From assembly GCA_020698575.1 (NCBI GenBank), contig CM036247.1, positions 2,255,903 to 2,319,902 of the forward strand: a DNA stretch of 64,000 nt, read 5' to 3'. Below, in pieces: positions 28,988-40,590 of the stretch; positions within the stretch are counted from its first letter, which is position 1; each line of letters starts with the position of its first letter. The stretch comes from Bostrychus sinensis (Eukaryota > Chordata > Actinopteri > Gobiiformes > Eleotridae). The notes under the pieces were generated by a model, which made no database searches, was not told where the DNA came from, and saw only the letters and a list, made by a program, of their open reading frames with translations. Position numbers and translations under genes: made by a program.

Positions 28988-29788
28988 TCAAAATGAGGAC
29001 TGTAAACAACTAAAGGAAACCTGTGTCTGAGAACCTCTGTGATGGATCGAGCTACTTTGGTAAATGTAGTGAAAATATGTAATAAATGGCTTTTCTGGGA
29101 CAAAAAATATAAATCCATCAATACAATACTAAATGTCACCTTCCTCTAATGTATTTGTGTTTAAAAATGCATTTGTGTGGACGCAGCCTTAGACTCAAAA
29201 ACACATTATTTTGTAGGCGATTCTTGTTGCGTGATGCGAACAATGTTTTAAGAAGTGGTTTGTAAAAGGGTTTAAAACAGTTTAAAATCCCAGTATAATC
29301 TCAATCTTTTTAGGTCACCGAAGTGCATCTTTAAGTCAGTTACAGAAACAAAAAAAACAGTGCGCGTTTGTCGTTGCATTGCGTCTTTTGTAGAAATTCC
29401 CGACACATTTGTATTTGGAACTGCTCAAATTCACCACAGCTACTATTTAACTTATGTTATAAACTTAAAATTGTACAAGTTACTGAACTATTTTACCTTG
29501 TTTGGGGTCATTTTACAGAGGTTTATTCATCAATGTTTTATGGATTTTTAGTCGCAGTTGAGATTTTAATTTTTAAGGATCTGTATTGTCGGAGGAATCG
29601 GTCGGCGCTGGAAGCCGATTGGACAAAGTTTATAAAAGAGGCGTGGCCTAACAAAAGAACAGTGAAATGTTAATGATTACTGATACATTTGTAGTTTAGT
29701 TTATGGATTGTAGATGTTTTAAATTTTGCTTCTGAGATTATCTTTAACACAAACAAATGTACAGTTTTGGACTAAAGTAGTTTAAAAC
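28988..29788. other. Non-coding stretch
   Basis: AT-rich; ORFs at 29360-29673 show no known motif. Confidence 0.4.
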
Positions 29789-29791
29789 CTA

Positions 29792-30091
29792 AAGCAGAAC
29801 TCCGTAACTTTTCTTCACTGTTTTTGCCTCATGTTCCTCTCTGGAGCGCCCCCTACATGTGGGAGTAATGTAATGTGACCCCTCGCTCGGCTTTACTTTA
29901 CGTTTTCTCCTCCTCGTATCTGTACAAAGCTTTTTTTTTTTTTTCCTGCCACGTGGCTGCTCTGCCGTGAGGAAAACCGCGAAGTAAAGCCAGCGATTCG
30001 CGTTTTTCGGATCACCCTGCAACAACTCTCGTAACCATCGCACAGACTCCAGAACCGTTTATTTAAGGGAGAAAAGTTACTGAGTTCCGCT
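29792..30091. mobile_element. MITE-like element, copy 2 of the 1368 family
   Basis: Ends AGCAGAACTCCGTAACTTTTC and GAAAAGTTACTGAGTTCCGCT match those at 1368-1715. TTAA follows the right end (30092-30095), but the left flank has lost it (CCTAA). Confidence 0.6.
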
Positions 30092-30095
30092 TTAA

Positions 30096-31187
30096 ATGTT
30101 GCAACACCAGCAGAGGATGTGTATAAATATAGACATGAAGTCAATTTAATCTGGAATATTTGAATTTAGTGGAAAATTTCAACCACAGAAAGCCACTTAA
30201 TATAAAAAAATCAGTTACTTTGTGCGTCATCTTGTCAGTGTCTGATTGGATGAAATTAAACTACATTTTAAAGCAGTGTTTCTCAACTGGTGGGCCCGGA
30301 AAGCGCGTTGCATAGAGTTAGAGTTCATCTTATTTGAAGCCTGAATATGGTTTAAATGACCTGAAGTGATGGTTTTGAAATGCATGTGCCATAAAGGAGG
30401 AGTAACTTAGAAAAAAAGTGGGTCACGATAAAAATGATCCGGGATAAAACTGGGTCCAACAGATGAGAAACGCCGTTAAAGTAAACAAATCTGTCACATT
30501 ACAATCTCCAAACCTTTACCCGTAACTCTGCTTTTATTCGGATGTATATTTTGTTTTATATGAAGGTATATATGACTGTCACTTTGTTTCTTTTTGATGT
30601 CATCGCGTCACACTGTCCGGATCTCGAAGCCCATCCTCGTGTTTTGTGGTTTTCGTTGTGTGTGTGTGAGTGGAGTTGTGTTCAACGCCGTTATGCAACA
30701 AAACGAGGGAGGCGCTGTGTGAACAGGGATCAGTCCAACGCCATATTTCATACTTTTTCATATTTTTTATTGATGTATAATAATAAAAAATTGCTCATCT
30801 TTTGTTTTTTTTAGGCTTTGGAGTAAAAATATGTTCTTTTTTTTTGTCTGTGCTTCTTTGTATTTGAATAATAAATGGCTGTATTCTGATATTTGTACTA
30901 TTATTAATAACCAGGGAATGTGGCGTGGATGAACCAGAGCTGCTTCTGAAGCTCACTAGAGATTTTTAAAGAGACAGTACTGCATTATTTTACACCAAAT
31001 AAACACATGAAACTATCTCCTCTGTGTGTGTGTTGGAATGAAGATGGGACTTTTTAGCCAAGATTAAAAGTCCATTTGTTGGTCCTTTTGTTTCCTGTTT
31101 GATGAAGATGCATCAGGTGATGGGGTCATGGACACCTGGAGACACGTTTGCCTGTACAGGTGCATTAGAACCCAAGAACAGTACATG
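30096..31187. other. Non-coding stretch with two AATAAA signals
   Basis: No gene recognised. AATAAA-type poly(A) signals near 30,870 and 31,000, the latter followed by a TGTGTGTGTGTTGG run at 31,023, are possible ends of a plus-strand transcript, but nothing links them to crtc2. Confidence 0.35.
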
Positions 31188-31909
31188 CCATATTTTCCGG
31201 ACTATAAGTTGCACTTTTTTCCATCGTCTGGCCCGGGGTGCGACGTATACTCAGGTGTGACTTATATATTAAAATATTTCAGGTGTTGGTTAGGGGGCGC
31301 TCTAGGCTTGTGTCCCAGCATCTGCTGCACCTGTACCACTGACAATTTAAAATGTAAACATTACCACTAACAACTTAGGCTATAAAGACAACTGAGAAAG
31401 AGCGGAATAATTGGAAATGGAACTGATGCTGAGTCTGACGACAGCCACGCAGAGGAGGAAGCGGCGCTTCGTCTACCTCCGGAGTTGGCGGAGTTGTTCA
31501 GAAGCGACACCGAGGATGAAGAATTTAAAGGATTTAGCGATTAGGAGTGAGATGGTGAGTTTGGTGAACTTGTTATATTATGTTCTTTATGCTATAGTTA
31601 TGTGAATAACTGTTAATATATTACGTTAACATACGAGACACCTATTCAGTTCGTTGTTTATGCTTCATGTAGCTGAATAACCATCAGTGTGTTACGTTAG
31701 CATAGCGCACACCTATTCAGCTGTTGTTCTCTATTCTATTATTACTATAACTCGCCTTTCAACATGAAATGTCTGTTCTTGGTGTAGGATTTTGTAAAAT
31801 AAATTTCCCCCAGAAAATGCGACTTATAGTCCAGTGTGACTTATATACGTTATTTTCTTCTTCATTATGCATTTTTTGGCGAGTGCAACTTATAGTCAGG
31901 AAAATACGG
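31188..31909 (+). mobile_element. Pogo-tailed DNA transposon, copy 3
   Basis: Inverted relative to the copies at 2809 and 7938. Ends CCATATTTTCCGGACTATAA and TTATAGTCAGGAAAATACGG. The plus strand gives a 50-residue tail from 31392 to the stop at 31542-31544: LRKSGIIGNGTDAESDDSHA, then EEEAALRLPPELAELF, then RSDTEDEEFKGFSD. The overlapping 64-residue ORF 31411-31605 is out of frame with it and is not the coding one. Confidence 0.7.
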
Positions 31910-31958
31910 AACTCAAAAATTTAAAACATAACCTGCTCCTGACTAGGTAAGCTCTAGG

Positions 31959-33084
31959 TCACATATGTCAAACTCAAGGCCCGCGGGCCAAATGTGGCCC
32001 GCAGGATAATTTCTTTTGGCCCGCGAGATCATTTCCATTTTATATTAATAATGGCCCGCCGATATACTGTGCTCGATCTGTTTGAACTACATCTCCCATA
32101 ATGCACTGCAGAAGCTGCGCGCCGGCACTGCCCCTCCCCCGCTGTTTTAGCGAGCGGCATTTAACGAGCCGCAGGAGCAGAGAGAGAGTGAAGGATTCTC
32201 CAACAGGAAATTTAACTTTCTACAAAAGAAATGGACAAAGAGGGCTCAGTGAGAGCAGGAGCTTCTTAAACACTGGGACTCTCTGTAAACGCTCTACACT
32301 TTGTTTGTTGAGCTCATGTGGCAGCAATAAAACCACACAGCAGTGTAAGAACATCACCTTTACAAACCGTACGTCTTTAAAAACAGAAAACCAAGTTGTG
32401 TCAGTAAAACCAAGTTATCAGCAGAGAGTTGTCTAAGTTCATTCACAGCACTGCCCTCCGTCGCTCTTTTTCCTTTCTCTCTGTCGCTACTTGTGCTCTA
32501 ATGCACTCATTAACACACAGCGAGCTAAACCTGCCCAGAAACAGGTCTCATCCTGCTCACACTGTGTCCTGCAGAGGACAGAGAGGTGGACAGTAGTTTG
32601 CTCAGTAAATGTTAAATAAGCCTATAATACGTGTTTGTGTGTAGGAGCTGACTCAGATTAAAGTTGTGCTGGGCTTACATCAGGGGCATGACATGCACCT
32701 AAATATTTATCTGCTGGTAGTGCACTGTCACAGTAAAACAGAGTGGACCTGATGAAAACACCTGTCTTATATGAGGAGTTAGGTAACTGTGGCAGTAAAT
32801 AATACTTCATAAATCATTGGCCAGTGTTAGTCAGTAGTCTGTGGCCTATTTGTTGTTATTTGTTGAGTTCCAAGTTCTGATTTAAAACAAAACTACAAAG
32901 CTCCTTAAAACCACAAATCTACAGCTGTAGTTCTGTGGGGAAGTATTATTCTATGTTAAAAAGCCTAACTGAGAACAAAAATACAGTAGGCTGGCTTTAT
33001 TAGTTATACAATTCTCTTATTCAGCCCACGACCAAGACTGGTTTTCTAATTTTGGCCCCAGCTCCGATTGAGTTTGACAGCCCT
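31959..33084. mobile_element. hAT-type element, GTCAAACTCAA ends
   Basis: The left end has ATGTCAAACTCAAGGCCCGC and the right end GAGTTTGACAGCCCTG, which are inverted repeats of the type common in hAT elements. GCTCTAGG (31951-31958) and GCTCTAGA (33085-33092) are a 7-of-8 duplication. Near 32230 the sequence AAAGAAATGGACAAAGAG may be a decayed start of a coding region, but no intact transposase remains. Confidence 0.68.
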
Positions 33085-33096
33085 GCTCTAGAGCAT

Positions 33097-33430
33097 ATGT
33101 CAATCAATCAATTTTTATTTATGAAGCACTTTTCATACAAAAATGCAGCACAAAAAAAGACAAATGTGTGGCTGAGCACGGAGGAGCCAGGTGAGGAAAC
33201 AGTATCACAGGGAGCCGTCTGCACCGGGAGCCGCTCACAGAACACAGCCCCCAGGAACCGACCCGGGGCCCACAGCAAAGTTGCAGGCAGAGAAGCGGCC
33301 CAACCCTGGCAGAAAGAACCCACAGGACAGAGCCACAGCAGCCACAGCAGCCACAGCAGGTCACCGCTGCAGAGGGGCCCCCTCCGAAGAAACACTGGAG
33401 ATGTAACATATAATATAAACAGAATAAAAG
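33097..33430 (-). repeat. LINE-like 3' tail region
   Basis: CAATCAATCAATTTTTATTTATGAAGCACTT (split here as CAATCAATCAATTTTTATTT and TGAAGCACTTTTCATAC) is the reverse of a typical fish retroposon tail. It abuts the reverse transcriptase fragment to its right and is probably the 3' end of the same element. A similar tail piece occurs near 39,636-39,680. Confidence 0.45.
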
Positions 33431-33990
33431 AATAAAATAAAATGAAATGACCCTGGCCCTGTTATTTTTAATGAAAATTAAAAAGAACAGGGCCTAAAAC
33501 CGACCCTTGGGGCACACCACAAGTCATTTTATGGATCCTAGAGGAGCAAGTATCCATCCTTACCATAAATGTTCTGTCTGAGAGATAGGAGGTGAACCAG
33601 TTGTGAACAGCACCAGAGGCCGACCAGGTGTTTCAGTTCTGTTTAAAAGAATAATGTGGTGTACTGTATCGAAAGCTGCGCTAAGATCCAGTGGCACCAA
33701 CACTGAGAGCTCCTGAGAGTCCCAGTTACATCTAAAATCATTTAAAACCTTCAGGAGAGCTGTCTCTATGCTGTGGTTCACCCTAAATCTAGACTTCTCA
33801 AGGACATTGTGATTGTTTAAAAAATCATTAAGCTGAATAAAAAACGTTTTTTCTAAAATTTTACTTAAAAATGGTAAGTTGGATACTGGTCTGTAGTTAT
33901 TAAAATCAGTACAATCCAAGTTGCTGTTCTTCAGAGGGGACCTCACCACAGCCGTTTTGAAGGCAGCAGGGAAGACTCCCATCTGAGAAA
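33431..33990 (-). mobile_element. L2-type LINE reverse transcriptase fragment
   Basis: The minus-strand frame at 33982-33560 reads FKTAVVRSPLKNSNLDCTDF then NNYRPVSNLPFLSKILEKTF, ...NHSIETALLKVLNDF, and VPLDLSAAFDTVHH. These are blocks 1-3 of a CR1/L2-type reverse transcriptase. Further 3', CTTGGGGCACACC at about 33507 is the reverse of GVPQGS. The frame is broken after FDTVHH and the YADD block is missing. Confidence 0.82.
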
Positions 33991-34736
33991 GTAATTCATG
34001 AATAAAAGCTCATCTAAATGATTTATGTGAAAGGGTAGACCAGGAAGAGGAAGTTGATGGGAGGGGCAAAGATTTGAAAAAGCAGTGGGAGAGGAATCTC
34101 TGCCTTTCACTCGTTCCACTCCACATGTGTCTGAGGAGAGGGCAGTAAGAGCCAGGAGCCAGGCTTAAAAGCAGCAGATCTGCGTTTGAGAAAATAATTC
34201 AAAAGAAGGTAAATAAAATAAAGTGTACAAAAATTTAAAGTCACATAAGTTCAGACAATCATTATCTCACTCTCATTTGTTAGGTCCAGTCACCTGCAGG
34301 CCTCACACCTTGTTTAGAAATAGTTCCACAGCTAAAGGTATTTATTTTCAGTGTTTTATTATCAGATGTATTAAACACTATGTATTTTAATTGTTGTTAT
34401 TTCTTTTAGTATCACTTCATGCAGCTTAAGAGCTGGCCACTGTTTTTTCCCTGGTTTTCATTGAGTTCTATTTATTGTTTGGGCCAGTAGTATTGTTTGG
34501 TTGTTTAGAATTGAGTTAGAGTTGCCATTGTGTGTTTTATTTGTTCTTTTGGCCGCATGTTAAGGCCATCTTTTGGGTTTAGTTTGCTGTGTTTTATTAT
34601 ATTTTATATTCACATTTATCTATTTGGCTAACTCTGGCACAGTCTCCAGACACCTTGTTTTTAAGAAATCTTGCCCATCAATGAATTTAATTCAGCCTCT
34701 GCTCAGTATCTTGCATTTTATTGAATTTGCTTGAGG
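33991..34736. other. Sequence between two LINE pieces
   Basis: Separates the two colinear minus-strand pieces of one LINE and is probably an insertion. I recognise nothing coding in it. Confidence 0.4.
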
Positions 34737-35160
34737 TCATTTTAACATTTTTATAGAGAATAACTTTGTGCATTTTGTTTGTACAAAAAGTCTCCTAGTT
34801 TTTAACTTAATAACTTTTACTTGGTCACATTTAAAAAGTGAAGTGGGAATTGGCTCTAAAAGACATGTGGTGGGTTTCACTGTGGAGAAAACTTTGTCAA
34901 GAACATCAGCATTAACCAGGACAAAACTGTCCAACTCTCAGATGTGTTCCTCTTCTGACAGAATAAAATGTTACATCTGTCAGTGTTGATTTTAGCTCTG
35001 AAGTGGTCTGCACACTGCTCACAGAGAGAGTCTGTTGGGGTTCTTTGGAGCTGTTAAAATCAGGATTAAATAAATGATCAATGGTGGAAAAGAGGACCTT
35101 GGGATTATTTTTATGGTTGGTAATTATTCTGGAGAAGTACAAGTTTCTTGAGTTCCTTAA
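34737..35160 (-). mobile_element. L2-type LINE, part upstream of RT
   Basis: Minus-strand frames read YFSRIITNHKNNPKVLFSTI then DHLFNP (35142 down), and VFSTVKPTTCLLEPIPTSLFK in pieces (34,860 down to 34,815; core PTTCLLEPIPTSLF). These are the segments that come just before the reverse transcriptase in L2-type elements, in the right order and strand to belong to the piece at 33431-33990. Frameshifted and dead. Confidence 0.72.
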
Positions 35161-35164
35161 AGCA

Positions 35165-35505
35165 CTGTTATAGACCAGAGCTCATTCCCAGTAAAAGGCC
35201 CTCAGATCTGGAACACCATAGCTGCCGAATTAAAAGCTCTCCCAGATCTAAAACAATTTACTTGTGGAGTAAAACAATGGCTTAAATCCAATCAAGTCTG
35301 TGGACATTAGAGTTACATCTCTACCAGTGTTTTGTTGTAAATATTCTGTATTATATGTGTTGTATGTTTTAATGTTTGTGTCTAATTTTTTGTTACTGTT
35401 TGTTTTGTCTCAGCCTGTGGACATGGCATCGGTTGCATCTGAAACTGTAACAATGTTTTTTTTGTCCTGTCCCTTTCAAATAAATAAATAAATAAAATAG
35501 ATTTT
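35165..35505 (+). mobile_element. LINE 3' end, opposite strand
   Basis: The plus-strand frame near 35209-35310 reads IAAELKALPDLKQFTCGVKQ then WLKSNQVCGH-stop. This is the usual C-terminal end of a LINE ORF2 (W-N-x-L..., F...LK.WL..NQ-C-H). It is followed by a 3' UTR and an (AAAT)n tail at 35480-35500. It abuts the minus-strand LINE head-on. Confidence 0.65.
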
Positions 35506-35814
35506 TGAGTTGCTCACAGAATATTTGATAGTTTATTGTAATTTTATTTTTCCTCCATCTCCTTTCTGCCGACCTGCAACTTCTTTTCAGTTTTCTAACT
35601 TCCTGGTTTCTCCACGGAGGTCTAAGTTTTGTTTGGGTCTTTTTTGTTGTGAGTCGAGGCTGGTCTTCAGTTTGCTGTAAAAATTATCAAAAATAAAATC
35701 ACAGGGTGCAGGTAAAACAATGGGAGGACATTTATCTAAAACCTTGATAACATTTGCAGCCACTTCAGAGGTTACAGCGCTTCCTCACAGATTGCACCGA
35801 GGTCTCCATCAACT
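35506..35814. other. Non-coding stretch
   Basis: Nothing recognised. Confidence 0.3.
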
Positions 35815-35817
35815 AAA

Positions 35818-35930
35818 GCAGTGGTGTCAAACTCAGTTCATGGTTCAGGCCGAAATTCAACAATCATAGTAGGTCACGGGCCGAACATGACATAAAGAAA
35901 TGATAGTATAGAGTGTACATTTAAATTGTA
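35818..35930 (+). mobile_element. hAT-type 5' end fragment
   Basis: CAGTGGTGTCAAACTCAGTT followed by CGGGCCGAACATGACAT resembles the 5' tip of a second GTCAAACTCA hAT group, different from 31959. A matching 3' end was not found, so the extent is unknown; 35930-36640 shows nothing I can name. Confidence 0.45.
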
Positions 35931-36642
35931 TCATTGTTATAGTTATTTTTGGACAAAGGGCACTGTGTAATATGCTTTGCAGATTTCATTCATTCATTTC
36001 ATTAAAAATGTTTTTTATATTTTAACATAACAAACCTCTCAGGTGCTGATATAATGCTGTCTCACTTTTTTAAAATTTGATGACAGCAGTTTGTGTCAAA
36101 AACATTTTTAGTGTAGCTCTGCTCAAGGCCAGAAGACCACAAGCATCCAATAAATCCAATACTAATAACAGTATTAAAACACGTTTTATTCCTAGTCTTG
36201 TTGCTGAATTGTGGACAATGAACCTATTTTGTTGTAAAATGCTCAGTCCAGCTTTTTTTAGTAAGCATTTCACATTTGTTGTCTTTTTCACACATTTGAG
36301 ACCTGTTGCTATCAAAAATGAGCATTTATTTTTTATGAAGTGGTAATAAATTTTTATCTTGTGACTATGTTTAATTTGCTTCTACCACTGCATTCTATAA
36401 TTTTTATACACAGTGTCCCAACATTTAGTTTGAGTCTGTTATAGTTGTGTGAAGACAAGGGGACACAGAACTGTCCTCTGTCCAGAGCTGATCAGTGCTG
36501 TGTCCTCTGTGAGCTCACAGCAGCTTCACTTTGTGACTTTGCTGTGAGACCAGACCTTTACCTTCTGTAGCTTCTGCTTTGTCCAGCTTTTTGTACTTGT
36601 TGTGACTTTTGCTTCAGAGCGTGTTCTTTACTGAGCCTGTGG

Positions 36643-37093
36643 CCACATTAGCTCCACATTAGCTCCACATTAGCTCCACATTAGCTCTACATTAGCTCTA
36701 CATTAGCTCTACATTAGCTCCACATTAGCTCTACATTAGCTCCACATTAGCTCCACATTAGCTCCACATTAGCTCTACATTAGCTCTACATTAGCTCCAC
36801 ATTAGCTCCACATTAGCTCCACATTAGCTCTACATTAACTCCACATTAGCTCTACATTAGCTCTACATTAGCTCTACATTAGCTCCACATTAGCTCTACA
36901 TTAGCTCCACATTAGCTCTACATTAGCTCTACATTAGCTCCACATTAGCTCTACATTAGCTCCACATTAGCTCCACATTAGCTCCACATTAGCTCTACAT
37001 TAGCTCCACATTAGCTCCACATTAGCTCTACATTAGCTCTACATTAGCTCTACATTAGCTCTACATTAGCTCCACATTAGCTCCACATTTAGC
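36643..37093. repeat. 11-bp minisatellite, 41 units
   Basis: Uninterrupted tandem array of CYACATTAGCT, where Y is C or T. I count 41 units, 451 bases, with almost no other change (one unit has ATTAACT; the last has CATTTAGC). The C and T unit types are mixed in short runs without a simple higher-order period. Confidence 0.95.
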
Positions 37094-37849
37094 GCAGCTC
37101 TTGAGTCCACAGACAGTCTCTCTTCCTCCAAGTGGATTTAAAAGCCCTGCTCTCACTCTTCACTTTTCCTCTGTTCACTTATTTCGGGGTAAAGTCTCTC
37201 TGAAGCACGTGCACGGAGCAGCTCTGTCGGAGATGAGACAAGTCATAGCAGCAGCGCGCTACGGAGCTGCTGCAGTGCATTATGGGACTCGTAGTTCTCG
37301 CGGTAAAAATGCTAAAACACCCCTGACCTAATGTGATCTTCAGGCTGAAAAGTGAGCCACATGACGCAGGAAATGCTGGCTGTGACACAGAGCGAGCTTC
37401 CTCCCTCTGTGAGTGAGAAACAAACACTTTCAGGGAACAAGTATGCGACGGCTCTACATTAATGTGACTTTTTTCCAAACAAGCTGGCACTTGAAGGTTA
37501 ACTATGGTCACATGACTTTTGTTTTCCTGTGGTGAACTCAGAACAGAAAGTAAAATTCATTTGTGCCGCATGAACAGAGCTGCAGCGGTCTGCCTAAAAC
37601 TCTTTCTCAAACAGAATTACAGTCTCTAAAATAAAAGGTGAGTACGTGTCTTCTTTGGTCTTCTTTGGGAGACATTTTTGAAGTTTTAAATAAATGTTTA
37701 GGTGTTGCATAAATCGAGCTAACGTTTAATTATTTTTTATTTTATTTATTTGTTATTTTGCTTTGGGTTATACAGTATATCTTACTCTTATTATTTTACT
37801 CATATTACAGCATCTTCAAGTCTCTGCAGTTGTCTTTACCATAATTTGA
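37094..37849. other. Non-coding stretch
   Basis: No gene recognised between the minisatellite and the Tc1-like remnant. ORFs at 37101-37331 and 37179-37511 overlap on opposite strands and look like chance. Confidence 0.35.
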
Positions 37850-38215
37850 CTGCTACGAAACCCCGAAATTATTCATACCCCTGGCAAATTCTGACTTAGA
37901 GTTACTTTTATTCAACCAGCAAGTTTTTAAGATTAAGAGCAGTCACAGTGCGCAGCCGCAGGTCCTCAGAGAGCTCCTTTGTCTTAGCCGTGACTGTCCA
38001 CAAACCAACAGCAGAGAGCTTCTGTTTTTCACCTGCTGTGTTGATTAAAACAGTTATTTCCAATGAATCAGGGTCATTAGGACGCTTTAGAAGAGCATGG
38101 ACTGTTTGGAATGGCATAGAACTTTGGATTTTCCCATAGACTGTGAAGTTTGCAAAGGGTATGAATAATTTTGGCCACTTTTTGTTCAAATGTAAAAAAA
38201 AAAAAAGCTGAGAAA
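37850..38215 (-). mobile_element. Tc1-like transposon remnant
   Basis: Inverted words AAATTATTCATACCCC (left) and GGGTATGAATAATTTTG (right) mark the ends. On the minus strand near 38000 a peptide AKTKELSEDLRLR matches the first residues of Tc1-type transposases (K-T/S-KELS-D-R). The reading then leaves the family after about 13 residues, so only the transposase start remains. Confidence 0.6.
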
Positions 38216-39221
38216 TATTTGTTTACAATGATACTTAAAGTTACTTTTTAAAGGTTGGACAGATTCAGTTGCAGATCTTTTTCAGTATTGTCCAGAGTCT
38301 GTTGTGTTGTAATGGGGATAAGCAACAAAAGGGGAAAAATCTCACTGCTTTCCATGTTTCAGTGTTGTTCTGTTGTATATTCTAATTTAAATCAAAACGG
38401 GGCAGCAAATAAATTATTTTACTTCCCATTTTAGATAATATTGGTGATGGAAAAAGCCAAATTGACGACTTACTTTATAATCACAGTTAAAGGCTCATCA
38501 ATTCATTCCTAATACAAGGACAGTCTTACATTTGCACGCAGCATTGTTAAACATTTTCTGTTGAAACACGAGTGTACATACCAATACTTGATAAAGCCAT
38601 GGCTTATGTTACTAAGTATAAACAACCTAAAACAATAAAACGTTTAAAGTACAAATTCTTTAATGAAAATTGTGTGGTGTGATATTAGCAGGACGTCCAG
38701 AAGAGTGAGAAACAAAAACATTTTCAATGACTGGGCTGGAACCCAAACAGCGTGGCACTTCCCGTAACTAAAGTATGACTCATGATCATGTGATTTATTT
38801 GTTTACCGTGGCTAACTACACAGCAGAACCGGATCCGCAAGAATATTTCTATATAAATATTGTCACACTACGAGTAAAAAAACTTGTAAGTGCTAGATTA
38901 ACATCTGCTGCAATCAAACTTAAATTCTTTCATCAGTACGTCTCCGGATCTGATTACTTTTGGTAAATGTTAAATACCAACGTCTTGGGAGGACATTTAT
39001 AAAATGTAAAATAGACTTTAGTATTGTTCCAGTGCTGTGAACACAAGGGAAAGATTACTGCTGTGTTGGTTTCATGTTCTAGATGTCTTATTTGTACTTT
39101 AGTAGTAGTAGTGTGTAGTAGTACGGTTTAGTGAACTTTACTAAAGGGTGAGCTGTAACCGTCCTATCAGATTGCTCACTCCTTTTATGATCTGATTCGA
39201 ATAGTTTTTATGTTTTTTATG
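38216..39221. other. Non-coding stretch
   Basis: No gene or repeat identified with confidence. Confidence 0.35.
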
Positions 39222-39310
39222 CAGCCATTCCTAAAGTCAGGAGAAATGCAACCCCTTAAAAATCAGAAAGTCCCATGCAGAATGCTCCTAAACCATGACA
39301 GAATAAAATT
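39222..39310. repeat. Fragment of the 18625 hAT-type family
   Basis: GCAGCCATTCCTAAAGTCAGGAG followed by CTTAAAAATCAGAAAGTCCC (shared core CAGCCATTCC(C/T)AAAGTC) matches one end of 18625-19367 and then stops. Confidence 0.5.
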
Positions 39311-39904
39311 AGATTAACTCAAATATTGGTTTTAAAGAGTAACTCCCCTGAAAGCACTTTTTAGCTGAGAAGCTGTACGTATTGGGTTTTAGAGGTTTAC
39401 CTCACTGGTTATGAGCTTATCTTCGATCGTTAAAAGTAAGTCATGCTCTACCCCTCATTGCTGCTCTTTCCTCCCTGTCCCATAGTTGCCCCGCCCCTCA
39501 CAACGGGAGGAGGAACACCAGAGTGAAGCTGATCACAGATCTGTCTCTCCTCGCTTCATTTGCTCTACACAAACACAAATTATTGCAGACGCCTTTTATC
39601 TGTGGCCAAAGTCTGCTGAAGGAAGGTCACAATCAGTCAATTTATCTTTTTTTTTTTATAAAGCACTTTCATACAAATAGCAGCACATAGTGCTTTCTTG
39701 GTTGAAAGCAATGTCAGGTCTCTTCCCACTTTTCCAGACTTTTTCAAGTTTTGGCAGTGGGCGACTTAAGGAGGGTGAGTTTGAACGAAAGATCAGATCA
39801 ATGTTTAAGGCACAAGGCAAGGATTGTTTTCAATTCTTGTCATTGTTCTTCATCACAACATCTTACTGTAACCAGTCTGATTTATTTCCTCTTTCCTGTA
39901 ACAG
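39311..39904 (+). other. 5' flank of truncated TRIM gene
   Basis: Contains a retroposon-tail-like piece at about 39636-39680. The last 37 bases (AACCAGTCTGATTTATTTCC through CTGTAACAG) are the same as those before the TRIM gene at 57730, so the branch and acceptor region was copied along with the gene. No first exon could be placed with confidence. Confidence 0.45.
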
Positions 39905-39906
39905 AA

Positions 39907-40590
39907 ATGGCTGCAGCCCACTGCCTGCTGGCTGAGGAGGAGATCATGTGCTCCATTTGTCTGGAGGTGTTATCTGACCCAGTCTCCACTCCCTGTGGAC
40001 ACAACTTCTGTAAATCCTGCCTGGTCCAATACTGGGACACCAGTAATCTCTGTGCGTGCCCTCTTTGTAAGGAGGTTTTCCACACACGGCCACAGTTAAA
40101 AACCAACACGTTCATCTCAGCGATGGTGGCTCAGTTCAGACAGAGAGCTGAACCAGGAGAAGTGTCCTGTGACGTCTGCTCTGAGCCTAAACTCAAGGCT
40201 CTGAAGTCCTGCGTGGTCTGTGTGGCCTCGTACTGTCAGACTCACCTGGACCCACACAGACGAGCTGCCCCTCTACAAACACATCAGCTGATCGAGCCAG
40301 TGTTAGATCTGAGAGCGAGGAGCTGTCCAAGACACAACAAACCTCTGGAGCAGTTCTGTGAGAACGACCAGACCCTCGTCTGCATGATCTGCTCTGTTTT
40401 ACAGCACAAGAACCACGAGCTGGTTTCTCTCAAAGAAGGATGTGAAGCAAAACAAGAAGAACTCAAGAAAACTGAATGTGAAACCCAAAGAATGATCCCC
40501 GAGAGGCGACAGAAGATCAGAGAGATCCAACAGTCACTGGACCTCAGTCAGAGAGCAGCAGAGGAAGAGTCCAGTTCTTCTCTGCTCTGA
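39907..40590 (+). pseudogene. TRIM E3 ligase, truncated by 13-base deletion
   Basis: TRIM proteins are RING ubiquitin ligases; in fish this group (bloodthirsty-related) is large and linked to antiviral and immune roles. The start is set at ATG 39907, two bases after acceptor CTGTAACAG; an upstream in-frame ATG would lie in the intron. 227 codons: RING C15-C54 (C3HC4 complete: C15, C18, C30, H32, C35, C38, C51, C54), B-box 1 from C88, B-box 2 from C140, and the start of the coiled coil. At GAGGAAGAG|TCCAG (about 40570) the 13 bases GCCGCTGAAGGAG present in the three full copies are missing; the frame shifts and stops within a few codons. Homology ends soon after the stop (about 40600), so no SPRY remains. 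A short RING-B-box protein could still be made, but a dead copy is likelier. Confidence 0.85.

Noticed and set aside
31411..31605. 64-residue ORF repeated at 3133, 8229 and 31411 as a conserved gene
   Set aside because: It lies in a transposon, and a different frame of the same bases gives the more protein-like pogo-type tail with a natural stop.
36643..37093. CRISPR-like array
   Set aside because: Units are directly adjacent with no spacers; it is a minisatellite in a vertebrate genome.
39751..39906. Upstream start that would add 52 residues to the truncated TRIM
   Set aside because: Same reason: the added part is intron sequence ahead of the shared acceptor.
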